A DNA stretch of 64,000 bases from Bradyrhizobium sp. 199 (GTDB taxonomy: Bacteria; Pseudomonadota; Alphaproteobacteria; Rhizobiales; Xanthobacteraceae), in contig NZ_JADPJI010000005.1 of assembly GCF_023073355.1 (NCBI RefSeq), forward strand, positions 2,356,001 to 2,420,000, read 5' to 3'. Numbering within the stretch: position 1 is the first letter of the stretch; every line of letters begins with the position of its first letter. The translations under genes and the position numbers were made by a program. This document shows, piece by piece, positions 51,731 through 62,482 of the stretch. Below the pieces are notes generated by a model, which was not told the origin of the DNA, searched no databases, and saw nothing but the letters and a program-made list of their open reading frames with translations.

Positions 51731-52743
51731 ACAACTTCCGTTACTCCCGCGCGAGCGATATCGCCGATGCTATTCGGCTGCTGGCCCCCGACCCAGGCGC
51801 GAAGCTGATAGCAGGCGGCACCAACCTGATCGACCTGATGAAGGAGAACGTCGAACGCCCCTCCCGGCTGATCGACATCTCCCGCCTGCCGCTTCGAGAG
51901 ATCGTGGAGACGCCCGACGGGGGCCTGCGCATCGGCGCCTTGGTGCCGAACTCGGACCTCGCCTACCATCCGCTGATCGAGCAGCGCTATCCCCTGCTCG
52001 CCAGCGCCATCCTGGCCGGCGCCTCCGCCCAACTGCGCAACATGGCTTCGGTCGGCGGCAATCTCATGCAACGAACGCGCTGCCCCTACTTCTATGACAC
52101 GGCCACACCTTGCAACAAGCGGAGTCTTGGCAGCGGCTGCTCGGCGATCGACGGCCTCAACCGCAACCACGCGATCCTCGGCACCAGCAACTCCTGCATC
52201 GCGACCAACCCATCCGACATGAGCGTGGCACTGGCCGCGCTCGGCGCGCTGGTGCACATCGCCGGCCCTAACGGTGAGCGCACCATCGCGCTGACCGATT
52301 TCCATCGGCTTCCAGACGACAAACCTCATCTCGATACAAATCTCGGCAGCGGCGAGATCATCATCGCGGTCGAACTGCCGCCGCACAGCTTTGCCAGGAA
52401 CTACAGCTATCTCAAGATCCGCGACCGGATGTCCTACGCTTTCGCTCTGGTCTCGGTTGCCGCCGCGCTCGAATTGGAGGGCAACGCAATCAGCGGGGCA
52501 CGCGTGGCGCTCGGCGGCGTGGCTCACAAGCCGTGGCGCAGCCTCGAGGCCGAAGCGGCATTGCGCGGCCAGGCGGCAACGCCGGATCATTTCGGGCACG
52601 CCGCCGACCTGCTGTTGCAGGGGGCAAGCGCTCGTTCTCACAATGGCTTCAAGATCGAGCTCGCGCGCCGAGCCGTCGTGCGTACGTTGATGCAGGCCAC
52701 AAACGCCACGCCGCAATCACAAGCTCACAAGAAGATCGCATGA
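51727..52743 (+). CDS. FAD-binding subunit of a PaoABC-like aldehyde oxidoreductase
   Basis: A 338-residue flavin subunit. FAD motif AGGTNLIDLM at 29-38, second FAD segment NMASVGGNLMQRTRC at about 105-119. Three Cys (119, 129, 138 in CPYFYD, PCNKR and SGC) match the 4Fe-4S-binding insertion that marks E. coli PaoB and its relatives. Overlaps the end of the 2Fe-2S frame by ATGA. Seems intact. Confidence 0.92.
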   Translation: MNNFRYSRASDIADAIRLLAPDPGAKLIAGGTNLIDLMKENVERPSRLIDISRLPLREIVETPDGGLRIGALVPNSDLAYHPLIEQRYPLLASAILAGASAQLRNMASVGGNLMQRTRCPYFYDTATPCNKRSLGSGCSAIDGLNRNHAILGTSNSCIATNPSDMSVALAALGALVHIAGPNGERTIALTDFHRLPDDKPHLDTNLGSGEIIIAVELPPHSFARNYSYLKIRDRMSYAFALVSVAAALELEGNAISGARVALGGVAHKPWRSLEAEAALRGQAATPDHFGHAADLLLQGASARSHNGFKIELARRAVVRTLMQATNATPQSQAHKKIA

Positions 52744-52750
52744 GGCCCCG

Positions 52751-54952
52751 ATGAACGGCTATGTCGGAACACCAACGTCGCGCGTCGACGGACGGGCCAA
52801 GGTCACTGGAGCCGCGAAGTACGCCGGCGAGTTCACCGCCGATCGCCTCGTCCATGGTTTCGTGGTGGAGGCCACCATACCGCGGGGGCGTATCGCGCAG
52901 CTCGACACCAGCGAGGCGCTGAAGGTGGCCGGCGTGCTGGACGTGCTCACGCACGCCAATCGTCCTTCGCTCGCCGACAAGGACGATGCCTGGAAGGACG
53001 AGGTGGCCCCGGAGGGTTCGCCGTTCCGGCCGCTCTATGACGACACGATCAAGTTCAACGGGCAGCCGATCGCTCTTGTCGTTGCCGAGGAGTGGGCGAC
53101 CGCGAAATTCGCTGCAACGCTGGTGCGGATCGATTACGAGCAGGCTGAGTTCGCGACCGACCTCGAAGCCGAGCGCGGCGGTGCCAGCGAAATGGACAAA
53201 CCGCACAAGCCGCGCGGCGACGCCGCAGGAGCGCTAGCGGCCGCAGCCCTGCGGCACGAAGCGGACTACCTCATCCCGACCGAGCACCACAACCCGATGG
53301 AGCTCTATGCGACGACGACGGTCTGGGAAGGCGATGGCAAGCTCACGGTCTATGACAAGACGCAAGGCGTCCAGAACGTGCAAAAGTTTCTCTGCGGCGT
53401 GTTCGACAAAAAGCCCGAGGACATCCGCGTGCTTTCGCCCTATGTCGGCGGCGCCTTCGGTTCCGGTTTGCGGCCGCAATACCAGGTGGTGCTGGCGACG
53501 TTGGCCGCACTCGCACTGAAGCGCTCCGTCCGCGTCGTGCTGACGCGGCAGCAGATGTATGGCCTCGGCTATCGGCCGATGACCATCGAGCGCGTGGCGC
53601 TTGGCGCAAAATCCGACGGCACACTCGACGCGGTTACCCACGAAGCCATCGCCGTCACCTCGCGCTACGAGGATTTTGCACGCAACGATACCGGCTGGGC
53701 CGAACAGCTCTATAGCAGCCCGAACAGCAGTTTCTCACACAAGCTGGTCCACCTTGATGTGTCCACGCCCAGCGACATGCGCGCGCCGGGCGCGGCGTCG
53801 GGCGTTTGCGCCCTCGAATGCGCGATGGACGAGCTCGCCGTGGCCCTCAACCTCGACCCGATCGAGCTCCGGCTGAAGTGCTACTCGGACCGCGATCAGA
53901 GCGAAAACCTGCCATACACCAGCAAGCAGTTGCGCCAATGCTACGCCCGTGGCGCGGAAGCCTTCGGCTGGGGCCGGCGTGATCCCGCGCCGCGCTCCAT
54001 GCGCGACGGCAAGGAGCTGGTTGGCTGGGGCATGGCCACTGGTGTGTGGGAAGCGCTCCAGATGCCGGTTGCCGTGCGTATCGTCCTGACGTCGAACGGA
54101 CATGCCGAAGTGTCCTGCGCCGCCTCCGACATCGGCACCGGGACCTACACCATCGTGGCGCAGGTGGCTGCCGACGCGCTCGGCCTTCCGATCGAAAACA
54201 TCAGCGTCCGGCTCGCCGATTCGACTCTGCCGCAAGCCCCCGTCGAGGGCGGCTCCTGGATGGCGGCGTCCAGCGCGCACGCCGTGTTAGGCGCGGCCGA
54301 AGACATTCGTCAGGAGCTCGCGCGTCACGCCCAGGCAATGCCATCTTCGCCACTTGCCGGCGTCGATGCGCAGGACATCATTCTCGCCGAGGGCACCATC
54401 GCCAAGGCGGGCGAGCGGGGCCGCGCCATCTCCATCGCCGACGCGATGCGCTATGGCAAGCTGGAGCGGATCGAAAAACAGAAGCTCAACGAGTTCCCGG
54501 AGGACAAGTCGCACGCGCGCAACACGCATTCTGCCGTCTTCGCGGAGGTCAAGGTGGATGAGGAACTCGGCGTCATCCGCGTCACGCGCGTGGTGAGCGC
54601 AGTTGCGGCCGGACGCATCCTCAATACCAAGACGGGCCGCAGCCAGATCATGGGCGGCGTGGTCTGGGGGATCGGAATGGCCTTGCACGAGGAGACGGTG
54701 ATGGACCACCGCTTCGGCCGGATCATGAACGCGAACATCGCGGAGTACCACATTCCCGTGAATGCCGATGTTCACGACATCGACGTGATCTTCGTCGACG
54801 AGCCGGACACCCACATCAACAAACTGGGCGTCAAGGGATTGGGCGAGATCGGTATCGTCGGCGTCCCGGCGGCGATTGCGAACGCCGTCTATCATGCCAC
54901 CGGCAAGCGCATCCGGCGCTTTCCGATCACGCTGGACAAGCTGCTCGGCTGA
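52751..54952 (+). CDS. Molybdenum-cofactor subunit of a PaoABC-like aldehyde oxidoreductase
   Basis: A 733-residue Mo-binding subunit of the xanthine oxidase family. It begins RVDGRAKVTGAAKYAGEF, has GGAFGSGLRPQYQVVLA (about 234-250), an Arg in MRAPG, and the catalytic base Glu near 699 in KGLGEIGIVG. PaoC-like enzymes bind molybdopterin cytosine dinucleotide and oxidise aldehydes to acids. It starts eight bases after the FAD gene. No XdhC/PaoD-type chaperone gene follows here. Intact, so the enzyme's fate turns on the small subunit. Confidence 0.94.
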   Translation: MNGYVGTPTSRVDGRAKVTGAAKYAGEFTADRLVHGFVVEATIPRGRIAQLDTSEALKVAGVLDVLTHANRPSLADKDDAWKDEVAPEGSPFRPLYDDTIKFNGQPIALVVAEEWATAKFAATLVRIDYEQAEFATDLEAERGGASEMDKPHKPRGDAAGALAAAALRHEADYLIPTEHHNPMELYATTTVWEGDGKLTVYDKTQGVQNVQKFLCGVFDKKPEDIRVLSPYVGGAFGSGLRPQYQVVLATLAALALKRSVRVVLTRQQMYGLGYRPMTIERVALGAKSDGTLDAVTHEAIAVTSRYEDFARNDTGWAEQLYSSPNSSFSHKLVHLDVSTPSDMRAPGAASGVCALECAMDELAVALNLDPIELRLKCYSDRDQSENLPYTSKQLRQCYARGAEAFGWGRRDPAPRSMRDGKELVGWGMATGVWEALQMPVAVRIVLTSNGHAEVSCAASDIGTGTYTIVAQVAADALGLPIENISVRLADSTLPQAPVEGGSWMAASSAHAVLGAAEDIRQELARHAQAMPSSPLAGVDAQDIILAEGTIAKAGERGRAISIADAMRYGKLERIEKQKLNEFPEDKSHARNTHSAVFAEVKVDEELGVIRVTRVVSAVAAGRILNTKTGRSQIMGGVVWGIGMALHEETVMDHRFGRIMNANIAEYHIPVNADVHDIDVIFVDEPDTHINKLGVKGLGEIGIVGVPAAIANAVYHATGKRIRRFPITLDKLLG

Positions 54953-55040
54953 CGTGCCCGGTCGACTTCCGGTCACCGGTGCTCGATCAGATCGTCAGGC
55001 ACCGATCCATGGACGTCCCGGCGGCTCGCGGCCGCCTGCC

Positions 55041-55253
55041 TCACGACGGAAAGTCAGCCGGTCTGACCTGGATGCGGTCGGCATGCAGCGACCAGTGATG
55101 CAACGCCTGGTCCTTGCAAAACCTCGCCTTGGCCCTCTCTCTGGCCTCGTCCTCATCGGAGGCATCGATCTCGAGCGTGCCCTGGCACACCTCGATCTGC
55201 CGGCCGTACTGGCCGAGCACGTCCTTCATGAATCTGACGACAAAAGTTGACAT
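55041..55253 (-). CDS. Small conserved-looking hypothetical protein
   Basis: A 70-residue soluble protein. It starts STFVVRFMKDVLGQYG and has an acidic middle (DASDEDEARERAKARF) and a C-terminus VRPADFPS. No family recognised. A near-perfect RBS (AGGAGG, five bases before the ATG at 55253) strongly supports it as a real gene and fixes this start over the longer frame. It converges with the molybdoenzyme operon. Confidence 0.75.
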   Translation of the reverse strand: MSTFVVRFMKDVLGQYGRQIEVCQGTLEIDASDEDEARERAKARFCKDQALHHWSLHADRIQVRPADFPS

Positions 55254-55369
55254 GGGACCTCCTGCCTGCCCCGGCGGCACTCTAATCCCATTTAGGCGGG
55301 ATGCGGGAGGGAGATTTTGACGCGGATCAAGGCCCACGACGGTTTCCGTCGCTGCGCCAGGACAGAGCC

Positions 55370-56419
55370 CTACCCCGGCATCACCCCGAACGCCTGCTTG
55401 AAACGCGTCGTATAAGCCGGCCAGACCTCGGGATTGATGATGCGCGGCGGGCGCTTGCCGTCGAGCGTGTCCAGCACCTGCTCGGCTGCAATGCGGCCCA
55501 TGTTCTGGCGCGCTTCGATCGTCACGCCTGCGGTGTGCGGGCTCGCCAGCACGTTGTCGAACTGGAGCAGCGGATGCTCCGGTGGCGGCGGCTCCTTGGA
55601 CCAGACGTCGAGGCCGGCACCGGCGATGCGCTTGTCGCGCAGGGCCTGGAGCAGCGCATCCTCGTCATGGATGAAGCCCCGCGCCGTAGTGATGAAGTAT
55701 GCATGCGGCTGCATCAGCCCGAATTCGCGCACGCTGATCATGTTGCGGCTGCCTTTGTTGAGCGGGCAGGAGATCGAGACGAAATCGGCGCGGCGCAACA
55801 ACTCGTCGAGTTCGACCTTCTCCCCGCCCCGCTCGGCCATCACCTCGGCGGTGAGATACGGATCATAAGCCAGCACTTTCATGCCAAGCAGGCCCTTGCA
55901 CAGCGCGGCGATACGGCGGCCGACATTGCCGAGGCCGATGATGCCGACGGTCTTGTGCTCGACCTCGTTGCCGACGAGATCGTTGCGGTTGACGTCGTGC
56001 TCACGGCGCAGGCGACGATCCGATTGGATGATGCGCTTGGACAGCGTCAACATCATCGCCAGCGCGTGCTCGGCAACCGAATGGGCGTTGCCGCCGGACT
56101 GGTTCACGACCACGACGCCGGCTGCGGTGCAGGCCTCGACGTCGACCGGGTCGAAGCCGGCGCCGTTGCTGGAGACGAGCAGCAGGTTCGGTGCGCGCTG
56201 CAGGAAGGCGGCATCGACGTGGAAATGCGGGGCGAGTTCGTCCCGGGCGGCGCCGACCTGGTAGACATGGGCAGCACCGAGGAGCGGCGCATAGAAATCT
56301 TCGGGGCTCCCGTTCTCGATGCGATCGAGCCGGACGTCGGGCCGCGCCTTGAGGATGTCGATATAGATCGGATTGGCCAAATAATTGGAGTAGACGACAC
56401 GCTTGCTGTTGACCGACAT
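55370..56419 (-). CDS. D-2-hydroxyacid dehydrogenase family protein
   Basis: A 349-residue NAD-dependent dehydrogenase. The Rossmann motif GLGNVGRRIA is at about 163-172, the catalytic Arg in ISCPLNKGSRN/TTARG, Glu in the DVWSKEPPP segment, and His in SPHTAGVT. The frame is open further up, but MSVNSKRVVYSN at 56419 is the natural start. Divergent from a two-subunit decarboxylase of the sulfopyruvate type; the pair could convert a 2-hydroxyacid to a 2-oxoacid and then to an aldehyde (inference). Confidence 0.9.
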   Translation of the reverse strand: MSVNSKRVVYSNYLANPIYIDILKARPDVRLDRIENGSPEDFYAPLLGAAHVYQVGAARDELAPHFHVDAAFLQRAPNLLLVSSNGAGFDPVDVEACTAAGVVVVNQSGGNAHSVAEHALAMMLTLSKRIIQSDRRLRREHDVNRNDLVGNEVEHKTVGIIGLGNVGRRIAALCKGLLGMKVLAYDPYLTAEVMAERGGEKVELDELLRRADFVSISCPLNKGSRNMISVREFGLMQPHAYFITTARGFIHDEDALLQALRDKRIAGAGLDVWSKEPPPPEHPLLQFDNVLASPHTAGVTIEARQNMGRIAAEQVLDTLDGKRPPRIINPEVWPAYTTRFKQAFGVMPG

Positions 56420-56666
56420 CAGGACCCTTCCGGCTCTCCAGGGAGCAGCAAGGCCAGCGCCGCGCGCGCCCCCTTCCGTGCTTCCTTCCATTTTTCCATT
56501 TTTTCGTCGTACACATATGACATGGCGGTGCCAGCCACGGCAGGTCCTCTGGCGCAGATCACGGTGCCGACCGCGACATGTTGACAATCCCGTCCGCTCC
56601 GTCAAGTTCGGCCGATTGCCGCGACGCTCAAGACCAAGAAGCATGTGCGGCGCGAGGGAGAACGCA

Positions 56667-57233
56667 ATGGCGATTGCGGAACAGCAGAGTTCGCTCCAGG
56701 CGGCACACGGGTCCGGTGACAGGAGCTGGCACGGCATCGTCCTGCAGACCCTGAAACGGAACGAGATCAGCCTCGTGCCTTACGTGCCCGATCGCGTGCT
56801 GACCCCGCTGATCAAGAACCTGCACGCCGACCCCTTCTTCACCACCTTCGCCACCGCCCGCGAAGAGGAGGCAGTCGGCATCGTTTCGGGTGCCTGGATG
56901 GGCGGTCGGCGCGGCGCGGTGCTGATGCAGACCTCCGGCTTTGCCACGCTCGCCAACGTCCTCGCCTCGCTGGCGGTGCCCTATCAGATCCCGCTGATCA
57001 TGTTCGTCTCCGAGCGCGGCACGCTCGGTGAGTTCAACTACGGGCAGTCGCTGGTCTGCCGCACCATGCGGCCGGTGCTGGATTCGCTGGCGCTCGAGCA
57101 CCACACCATCACCCGGCTCGACGAACTCGAATTCATCGCCGACCGCTCGATCAAGCAGGCCGTTACGACGCAGGCGCCGGTCGCGCTGATCCTCAATCCG
57201 CTGCTCACCGGCGGCAAGACCTTCGACAAGTGA
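56667..57233 (+). CDS. Thiamine-diphosphate decarboxylase alpha subunit, sulfopyruvate/phosphonopyruvate type
   Basis: A 188-residue pyrimidine-binding half of a ThDP enzyme. It has the conserved Glu cluster AREEEAVGIVSGAWMGG (about 70-86), LMQTSGFATLANVLASL and IPLIMFVSERG. Such split enzymes include ComD of sulfopyruvate decarboxylase and fused phosphonopyruvate decarboxylases. GGGAG precedes the ATG at 56667. The beta half follows after ten bases. Substrate is not certain: 3-sulfopyruvate, phosphonopyruvate and other 3-substituted pyruvates are all possible. Confidence 0.86.
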   Translation: MAIAEQQSSLQAAHGSGDRSWHGIVLQTLKRNEISLVPYVPDRVLTPLIKNLHADPFFTTFATAREEEAVGIVSGAWMGGRRGAVLMQTSGFATLANVLASLAVPYQIPLIMFVSERGTLGEFNYGQSLVCRTMRPVLDSLALEHHTITRLDELEFIADRSIKQAVTTQAPVALILNPLLTGGKTFDK

Positions 57234-57243
57234 GGTCGGCCAA

Positions 57244-57852
57244 ATGAATACTGCCATTAACACGCGCAACATCAAGGTGATGAACCGCTTCGATGTCACC
57301 TCGCGCCTGGTCGCGAAGCTGGAAAACGGGGAAGCCGTGATCGGCGGCATCGGCAATACCAATTTCGACCTCTGGGCGGCCGGCCACCGTCCGCAGAATT
57401 TCTACATGCTGGGCAGCATGGGGCTCGCCTTCCCGATTGCGCTCGGCGTCGCGCTCGCTCAGCCCGACCGCCGCGTCTTCGCACTCGAAGGCGATGGCTC
57501 GCTGTTGATGCAACTCGGCGCGCTCTCGACGATTGCGAGCCTGAAGCCGACGAATCTCATCATGGTCGTGATGGACAACGGCATCTACCAGATTACCGGC
57601 GCGCAGCCGACGCCTGCGGCAAGCGTCGCAGACATCGTTGCCATTGCCATCGGCTCCGGCCTTTCCAACAGCGCCTGGGCTGCGGACGAGGAGGATTTCG
57701 AACGCCTGGTCGAAGCGGCAATGTCCACCGCCGAGCCGAGCCTGATCGCGGTCCGCATCGACGACAAACCCGGCGTCGGCGCCACAAGGCGTGATCCCGT
57801 GCAGATCCGGGAGCGCTTCATGCACGGGCTCGGCGTGCGCGAGCCACTCTAA
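57244..57852 (+). CDS. Thiamine-diphosphate decarboxylase beta subunit, sulfopyruvate/phosphonopyruvate type
   Basis: A 202-residue ThDP diphosphate-binding half. The motif starts EGDGSLLMQLGALSTIAS (about 79-96) and ends in the VVMDNGIYQITG segment, the Mg-binding Asp and Asn positions. Also MLGSMGLAFPIALGVALAQP. Pairs with the gene just before it (ComE-like). It ends about 80 bases before a VanZ-family gene. Confidence 0.86.
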   Translation: MNTAINTRNIKVMNRFDVTSRLVAKLENGEAVIGGIGNTNFDLWAAGHRPQNFYMLGSMGLAFPIALGVALAQPDRRVFALEGDGSLLMQLGALSTIASLKPTNLIMVVMDNGIYQITGAQPTPAASVADIVAIAIGSGLSNSAWAADEEDFERLVEAAMSTAEPSLIAVRIDDKPGVGATRRDPVQIRERFMHGLGVREPL

Positions 57853-57929
57853 CGTTTCATCATTAACTACACGGCGATCTGATGGGGGGACTGTACCGGC
57901 CCGCTGCAAATCTGTGCTAAGCGAACCCG

Positions 57930-58307
57930 ATGTCCATTTTGGTTCGTTCCATTGCCTGGCTGCTCGCGGTCGCCGTGACTTTCGCCACCCTCGGTCCCCC
58001 CGGCCTGCGCCCGCATTCCGACCTCGGCCAGGACGGCGAACATGCGCTTGCGTTCATCCTGGTGGGACTGGCCTTCGGCCTCGCCTATCCGCGCCGGCGC
58101 CTCCTGAGTGCAGCGGCCGCGGTCGGCCTGATCGGCGTGCTCGAGCTGATGCAGTTTTGGGCACCTGGACGCCACGCCCGGCTGCAGGATTTTCTGGTCG
58201 ATGCGCTCACCGCCTGCATCGGCTTTGCGCTGGCGGCCGCGACCGATTGGCTGCTCACGCGGTTTCGCACAAGCTCTGCCGTGACAAGCGAAGGCCCCGC
58301 GGAGTAA
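57930..58307 (+). CDS. VanZ-family small membrane protein
   Basis: A 125-residue inner-membrane protein with four hydrophobic segments. The VanZ-like piece ALAFILVGLAFGLAYPRRR and the ELMQFWAPGRHARLQDFLVDALTACIG region (split in the usual Glu-Gln and Asp positions) are typical. Function in this family is mostly unknown outside teicoplanin resistance. Stop codon lies within a strong hairpin. Confidence 0.82.
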   Translation: MSILVRSIAWLLAVAVTFATLGPPGLRPHSDLGQDGEHALAFILVGLAFGLAYPRRRLLSAAAAVGLIGVLELMQFWAPGRHARLQDFLVDALTACIGFALAAATDWLLTRFRTSSAVTSEGPAE

Positions 58308-58320
58308 CTCCGCAGGGCCT
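58292..58320. terminator. Strong hairpin, probable bidirectional terminator
   Basis: AGGCCC-C-GCGGAG arms pair with CTCCGC-A-GGGCCT around TAA, the stop codon of the VanZ-type gene. It lies between converging genes. No clear U-run, but the stem of about 12 pairs is very stable. Confidence 0.7.
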
Positions 58321-58349
58321 GTCTGCTCAGCTCATAGAATTGGCGCCGA

Positions 58350-58733
58350 TCAGTCGATGATCTTGACGACGCGGCGGGTGCGCGGCTCGACGATCACGCG
58401 GCGGTCGTTCACGACCGCGTAGCGATACTCAGTGTAGTTCGGCACCGGTCGCAGCACGACGGTCGGCGGCAGCGGCTCGCCGACTACAACGCGATCCTCC
58501 ACGACGACCGACTCACTTCGCGGGAGCCCGCCGAGAATCGCATTTGGAATTTCGAGACCGGCGCCGACAGCCGCACCGACGGTGCCGCCGACCATCGCGC
58601 CGACCGGACCGCCGATGTCGCCCCCCGCGCGTGCGCCGTTCCTGGCGCCTTCTTCGGTCGTCGACTGGGCAAAGGCTGCACTGGACGCCAGCAACGACGC
58701 GGCAGCCAACGTAATCGCAAGACGGGTTTTCAT
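58350..58733 (-). CDS. DUF1236-like secreted small protein
   Basis: A 127-residue protein with a signal peptide (about 1-22, ends AFA), then a glycine-rich part (GARAGGDIGGPVGAMVGG) and a C-terminal domain PNYTEYRYAVVNDRRVIVEP with RTRRVVKIID, which resembles DUF1236 proteins of rhizobia. Function unknown; a periplasmic or outer-membrane-linked role is likely. ATG at 58733 with GGAGA upstream. Confidence 0.82.
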   Translation of the reverse strand: MKTRLAITLAAASLLASSAAFAQSTTEEGARNGARAGGDIGGPVGAMVGGTVGAAVGAGLEIPNAILGGLPRSESVVVEDRVVVGEPLPPTVVLRPVPNYTEYRYAVVNDRRVIVEPRTRRVVKIID

Positions 58734-58847
58734 GTGCTCATGTCTCCAGTGATTGTTGTGCGCCTTCAACCCACGGGAGCGGACCATTGTTCCGGTTCCC
58801 GCATGACGAAAAGCCATGCCAATCTGGGAAGTGTTACTGCGTAACAC

Positions 58848-59735
58848 TCACGCCGCCGCGATTTCGTGCCCCGCCATCAGTTCGAGCGCGCGCACCATCG
58901 CCGAGTGATCCCAGCCCTTGCCGCCATGCGCGGTGCAGGACGAGAACAATTGCTGCGCCACGGCCGTGCTCGGCAACGACAGGCCGAGCGCGCGCGCGCC
59001 TTCGAGCGCGAGGTTCAGATCCTTCTGGTGCAGCTCGATCCGGAATCCGGGATCGAAATTGCGCTTTACCATGCGCTCGCCGTGGACTTCGAGAACCCGC
59101 GACGATGCAAAGCCGCCCATCAGCGCCTGCCGTACCAGCGCCGGATCGGCCCCGGCCTTCGAAGCAAACAACAACGCCTCGCTCACCGCCTCGATCGTCA
59201 GCGCGACAATGATCTGGTTGGCGACCTTCGTCGTCTGCCCGTCACCATTGGCACCGACGCGGGTGACATTCTTGCCCATTTTGTCGAAGGCCGGCTTCAT
59301 GGTGTTGTAGGCTCGCTCCGGGCCGCCGACCATGATGGTGAGGCTGGCCGCCTTGGCACCGACCTCTCCGCCCGACACCGGCGCGTCGAGATAGTCAGCA
59401 CCCAGCGCCTCGATCTTCTTCGCGAACTCCTTCGTCGCCAGCGGCGAGATCGAGCTCATGTCGACGACGATCTTGCCCTTGGAAATGCCACTCGCGACCC
59501 CGTCCTTGCCAAACAGCACGGCCTCCACATGCGGGGTATCAGGCACCATGATGATGACGGCGTCCGCCTCCTCCGCGACCTGCTTGCCGGACCTGCAGGG
59601 AATGCCACCGGCCGCGATCAGCTCCGGCGCAACGGGCGCGACGTCGTGCAGCAGGACACGATGGCCTGCGCCAAGGAGATGGCCAGCCATCGGCCGTCCC
59701 ATGGTGCCAAGTCCGATGAACCCGATGTCGATCAT
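58848..59735 (-). CDS. glxR: 2-hydroxy-3-oxopropionate (tartronate semialdehyde) reductase
   Basis: A 295-residue beta-hydroxyacid dehydrogenase. The NAD motif GLGTMG is at 8-13, the substrate motif DAPVSGGEVGAKAASL at about 116-131, and the catalytic Lys in TTKVANQ (about 170). Reduces tartronate semialdehyde to glycerate. The frame starts two codons up at TTG, but the ATG at 59735 has GAGGA eight bases before it. Last of the gcl-hyi-glxR operon, 12 bases after hyi. Confidence 0.95.
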   Translation of the reverse strand: MIDIGFIGLGTMGRPMAGHLLGAGHRVLLHDVAPVAPELIAAGGIPCRSGKQVAEEADAVIIMVPDTPHVEAVLFGKDGVASGISKGKIVVDMSSISPLATKEFAKKIEALGADYLDAPVSGGEVGAKAASLTIMVGGPERAYNTMKPAFDKMGKNVTRVGANGDGQTTKVANQIIVALTIEAVSEALLFASKAGADPALVRQALMGGFASSRVLEVHGERMVKRNFDPGFRIELHQKDLNLALEGARALGLSLPSTAVAQQLFSSCTAHGGKGWDHSAMVRALELMAGHEIAAA

Positions 59736-59747
59736 GTCCAAATTCCT

Positions 59748-60533
59748 CTAGGTCTCGAAAGTCTGCGCGGCGTGCCAGGACAGGCCTTCCAGCGTGGTGG
59801 TGCGCGGCTTGTATTCGCAGCCGATCCAGCCGCGATAGCCGATCGCGTCGAGATGGCGGAACAGGAAGGGATAGTTGATCTCGCCCGTGCCCGGCTCATG
59901 GCGGCCGGGATTGTCGGCGAGCTGGATATGGGCAATCTGGGGCAGATATTCCTGCATGGTACGGGCGAGGTCACCCTCCATGATCTGCATGTGGTAGATG
60001 TCGTATTGGACGAACAGGTTGTTCGACCGCACGTCCGAGATCAGCTGCACCGCCTGCTCGGTGCCGTTGAGGAAGAAGCCGGGAATGTCGAGCGTGTTGA
60101 TCGGCTCGACCAGCAGCTTGATGTTCTCCCGCGCCAGCGTCGAAGCCGCAAAGCGCAGATTCCCGACCAGCGTCTCCTGAAGCTCGCGCGGATCGGCATC
60201 GGCAGGCGCGATGCCGACGAGGCAGTTGAGCTGTTCGCAATCCAGCGCTTTGGCATAGTCGATGGCGCGGAACACGCCGTCGCGGAATTCGGCGGTGCGA
60301 TCGGGCAGAATCGCAATGCCACGCTCGCCCGTCGCCCAATTGCCCGCCGGCAGATTGTGCAGCACCTGTGTCAGCCCGTGGCCCTCGAGCTGCTCGCGCA
60401 GCTGTGCCTTGTCGAAATCATACGGGAAGAGATATTCGACCCCGGCAAAACCCGCGGCCTTCGCCGCTGCGAAGCGGTCGAGGAAGGGCATCTCGTTGAA
60501 GAGCATGGTGAGGTTGGCGGCAAACTTCGGCAT
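59748..60533 (-). CDS. hyi: Hydroxypyruvate isomerase
   Basis: A 261-residue TIM-barrel isomerase. Starts PKFAANLTMLFNEMPFLDRF and has LLVEPINTLDIPGFFL (metal Glu) and YDIYHMQIMEGDL, then GWIGCEYKPRTTTLEGL. Interconverts hydroxypyruvate and tartronate semialdehyde. Twelve bases after gcl. Confidence 0.95.
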   Translation of the reverse strand: MPKFAANLTMLFNEMPFLDRFAAAKAAGFAGVEYLFPYDFDKAQLREQLEGHGLTQVLHNLPAGNWATGERGIAILPDRTAEFRDGVFRAIDYAKALDCEQLNCLVGIAPADADPRELQETLVGNLRFAASTLARENIKLLVEPINTLDIPGFFLNGTEQAVQLISDVRSNNLFVQYDIYHMQIMEGDLARTMQEYLPQIAHIQLADNPGRHEPGTGEINYPFLFRHLDAIGYRGWIGCEYKPRTTTLEGLSWHAAQTFET

Positions 60534-60545
60534 GATTCCGTTCCC

Positions 60546-62330
<1,785 letters not shown>

Positions 62331-62373
62331 ATCGGACCTCGCTCAAATTGCGTCAGCGAGCGAGATCATCGGG

Positions 62374-62416
62374 CGTGGAAGCTATGATCTCAACGAGATC
62401 GATTTTATTTTCCACG
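62374..62416. promoter_or_regulatory. Widely spaced inverted repeat in the gcl promoter region
   Basis: CGTGGAA and TTCCACG lie 29 bases apart, upstream of gcl. TGGAA/TTCCA half-sites recall those of IclR-type glyoxylate regulators (AllR), but the spacing here is much larger, so this is tentative. Confidence 0.3.
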
Positions 62417-62482
62417 ATGCGGCAGCCGCAGGAAAAACGTGGCCGTCTCAATAGGTTAGATCGAGATGCACGTGAAAGCAGG

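Noticed and set aside
62374..62416. An AllR-type operator for gcl
   Set aside because: Half-sites TGGAA and TTCCA are present, but 29 bases between the arms is far from the compact AllR site. Listed only as a weak regulatory feature.
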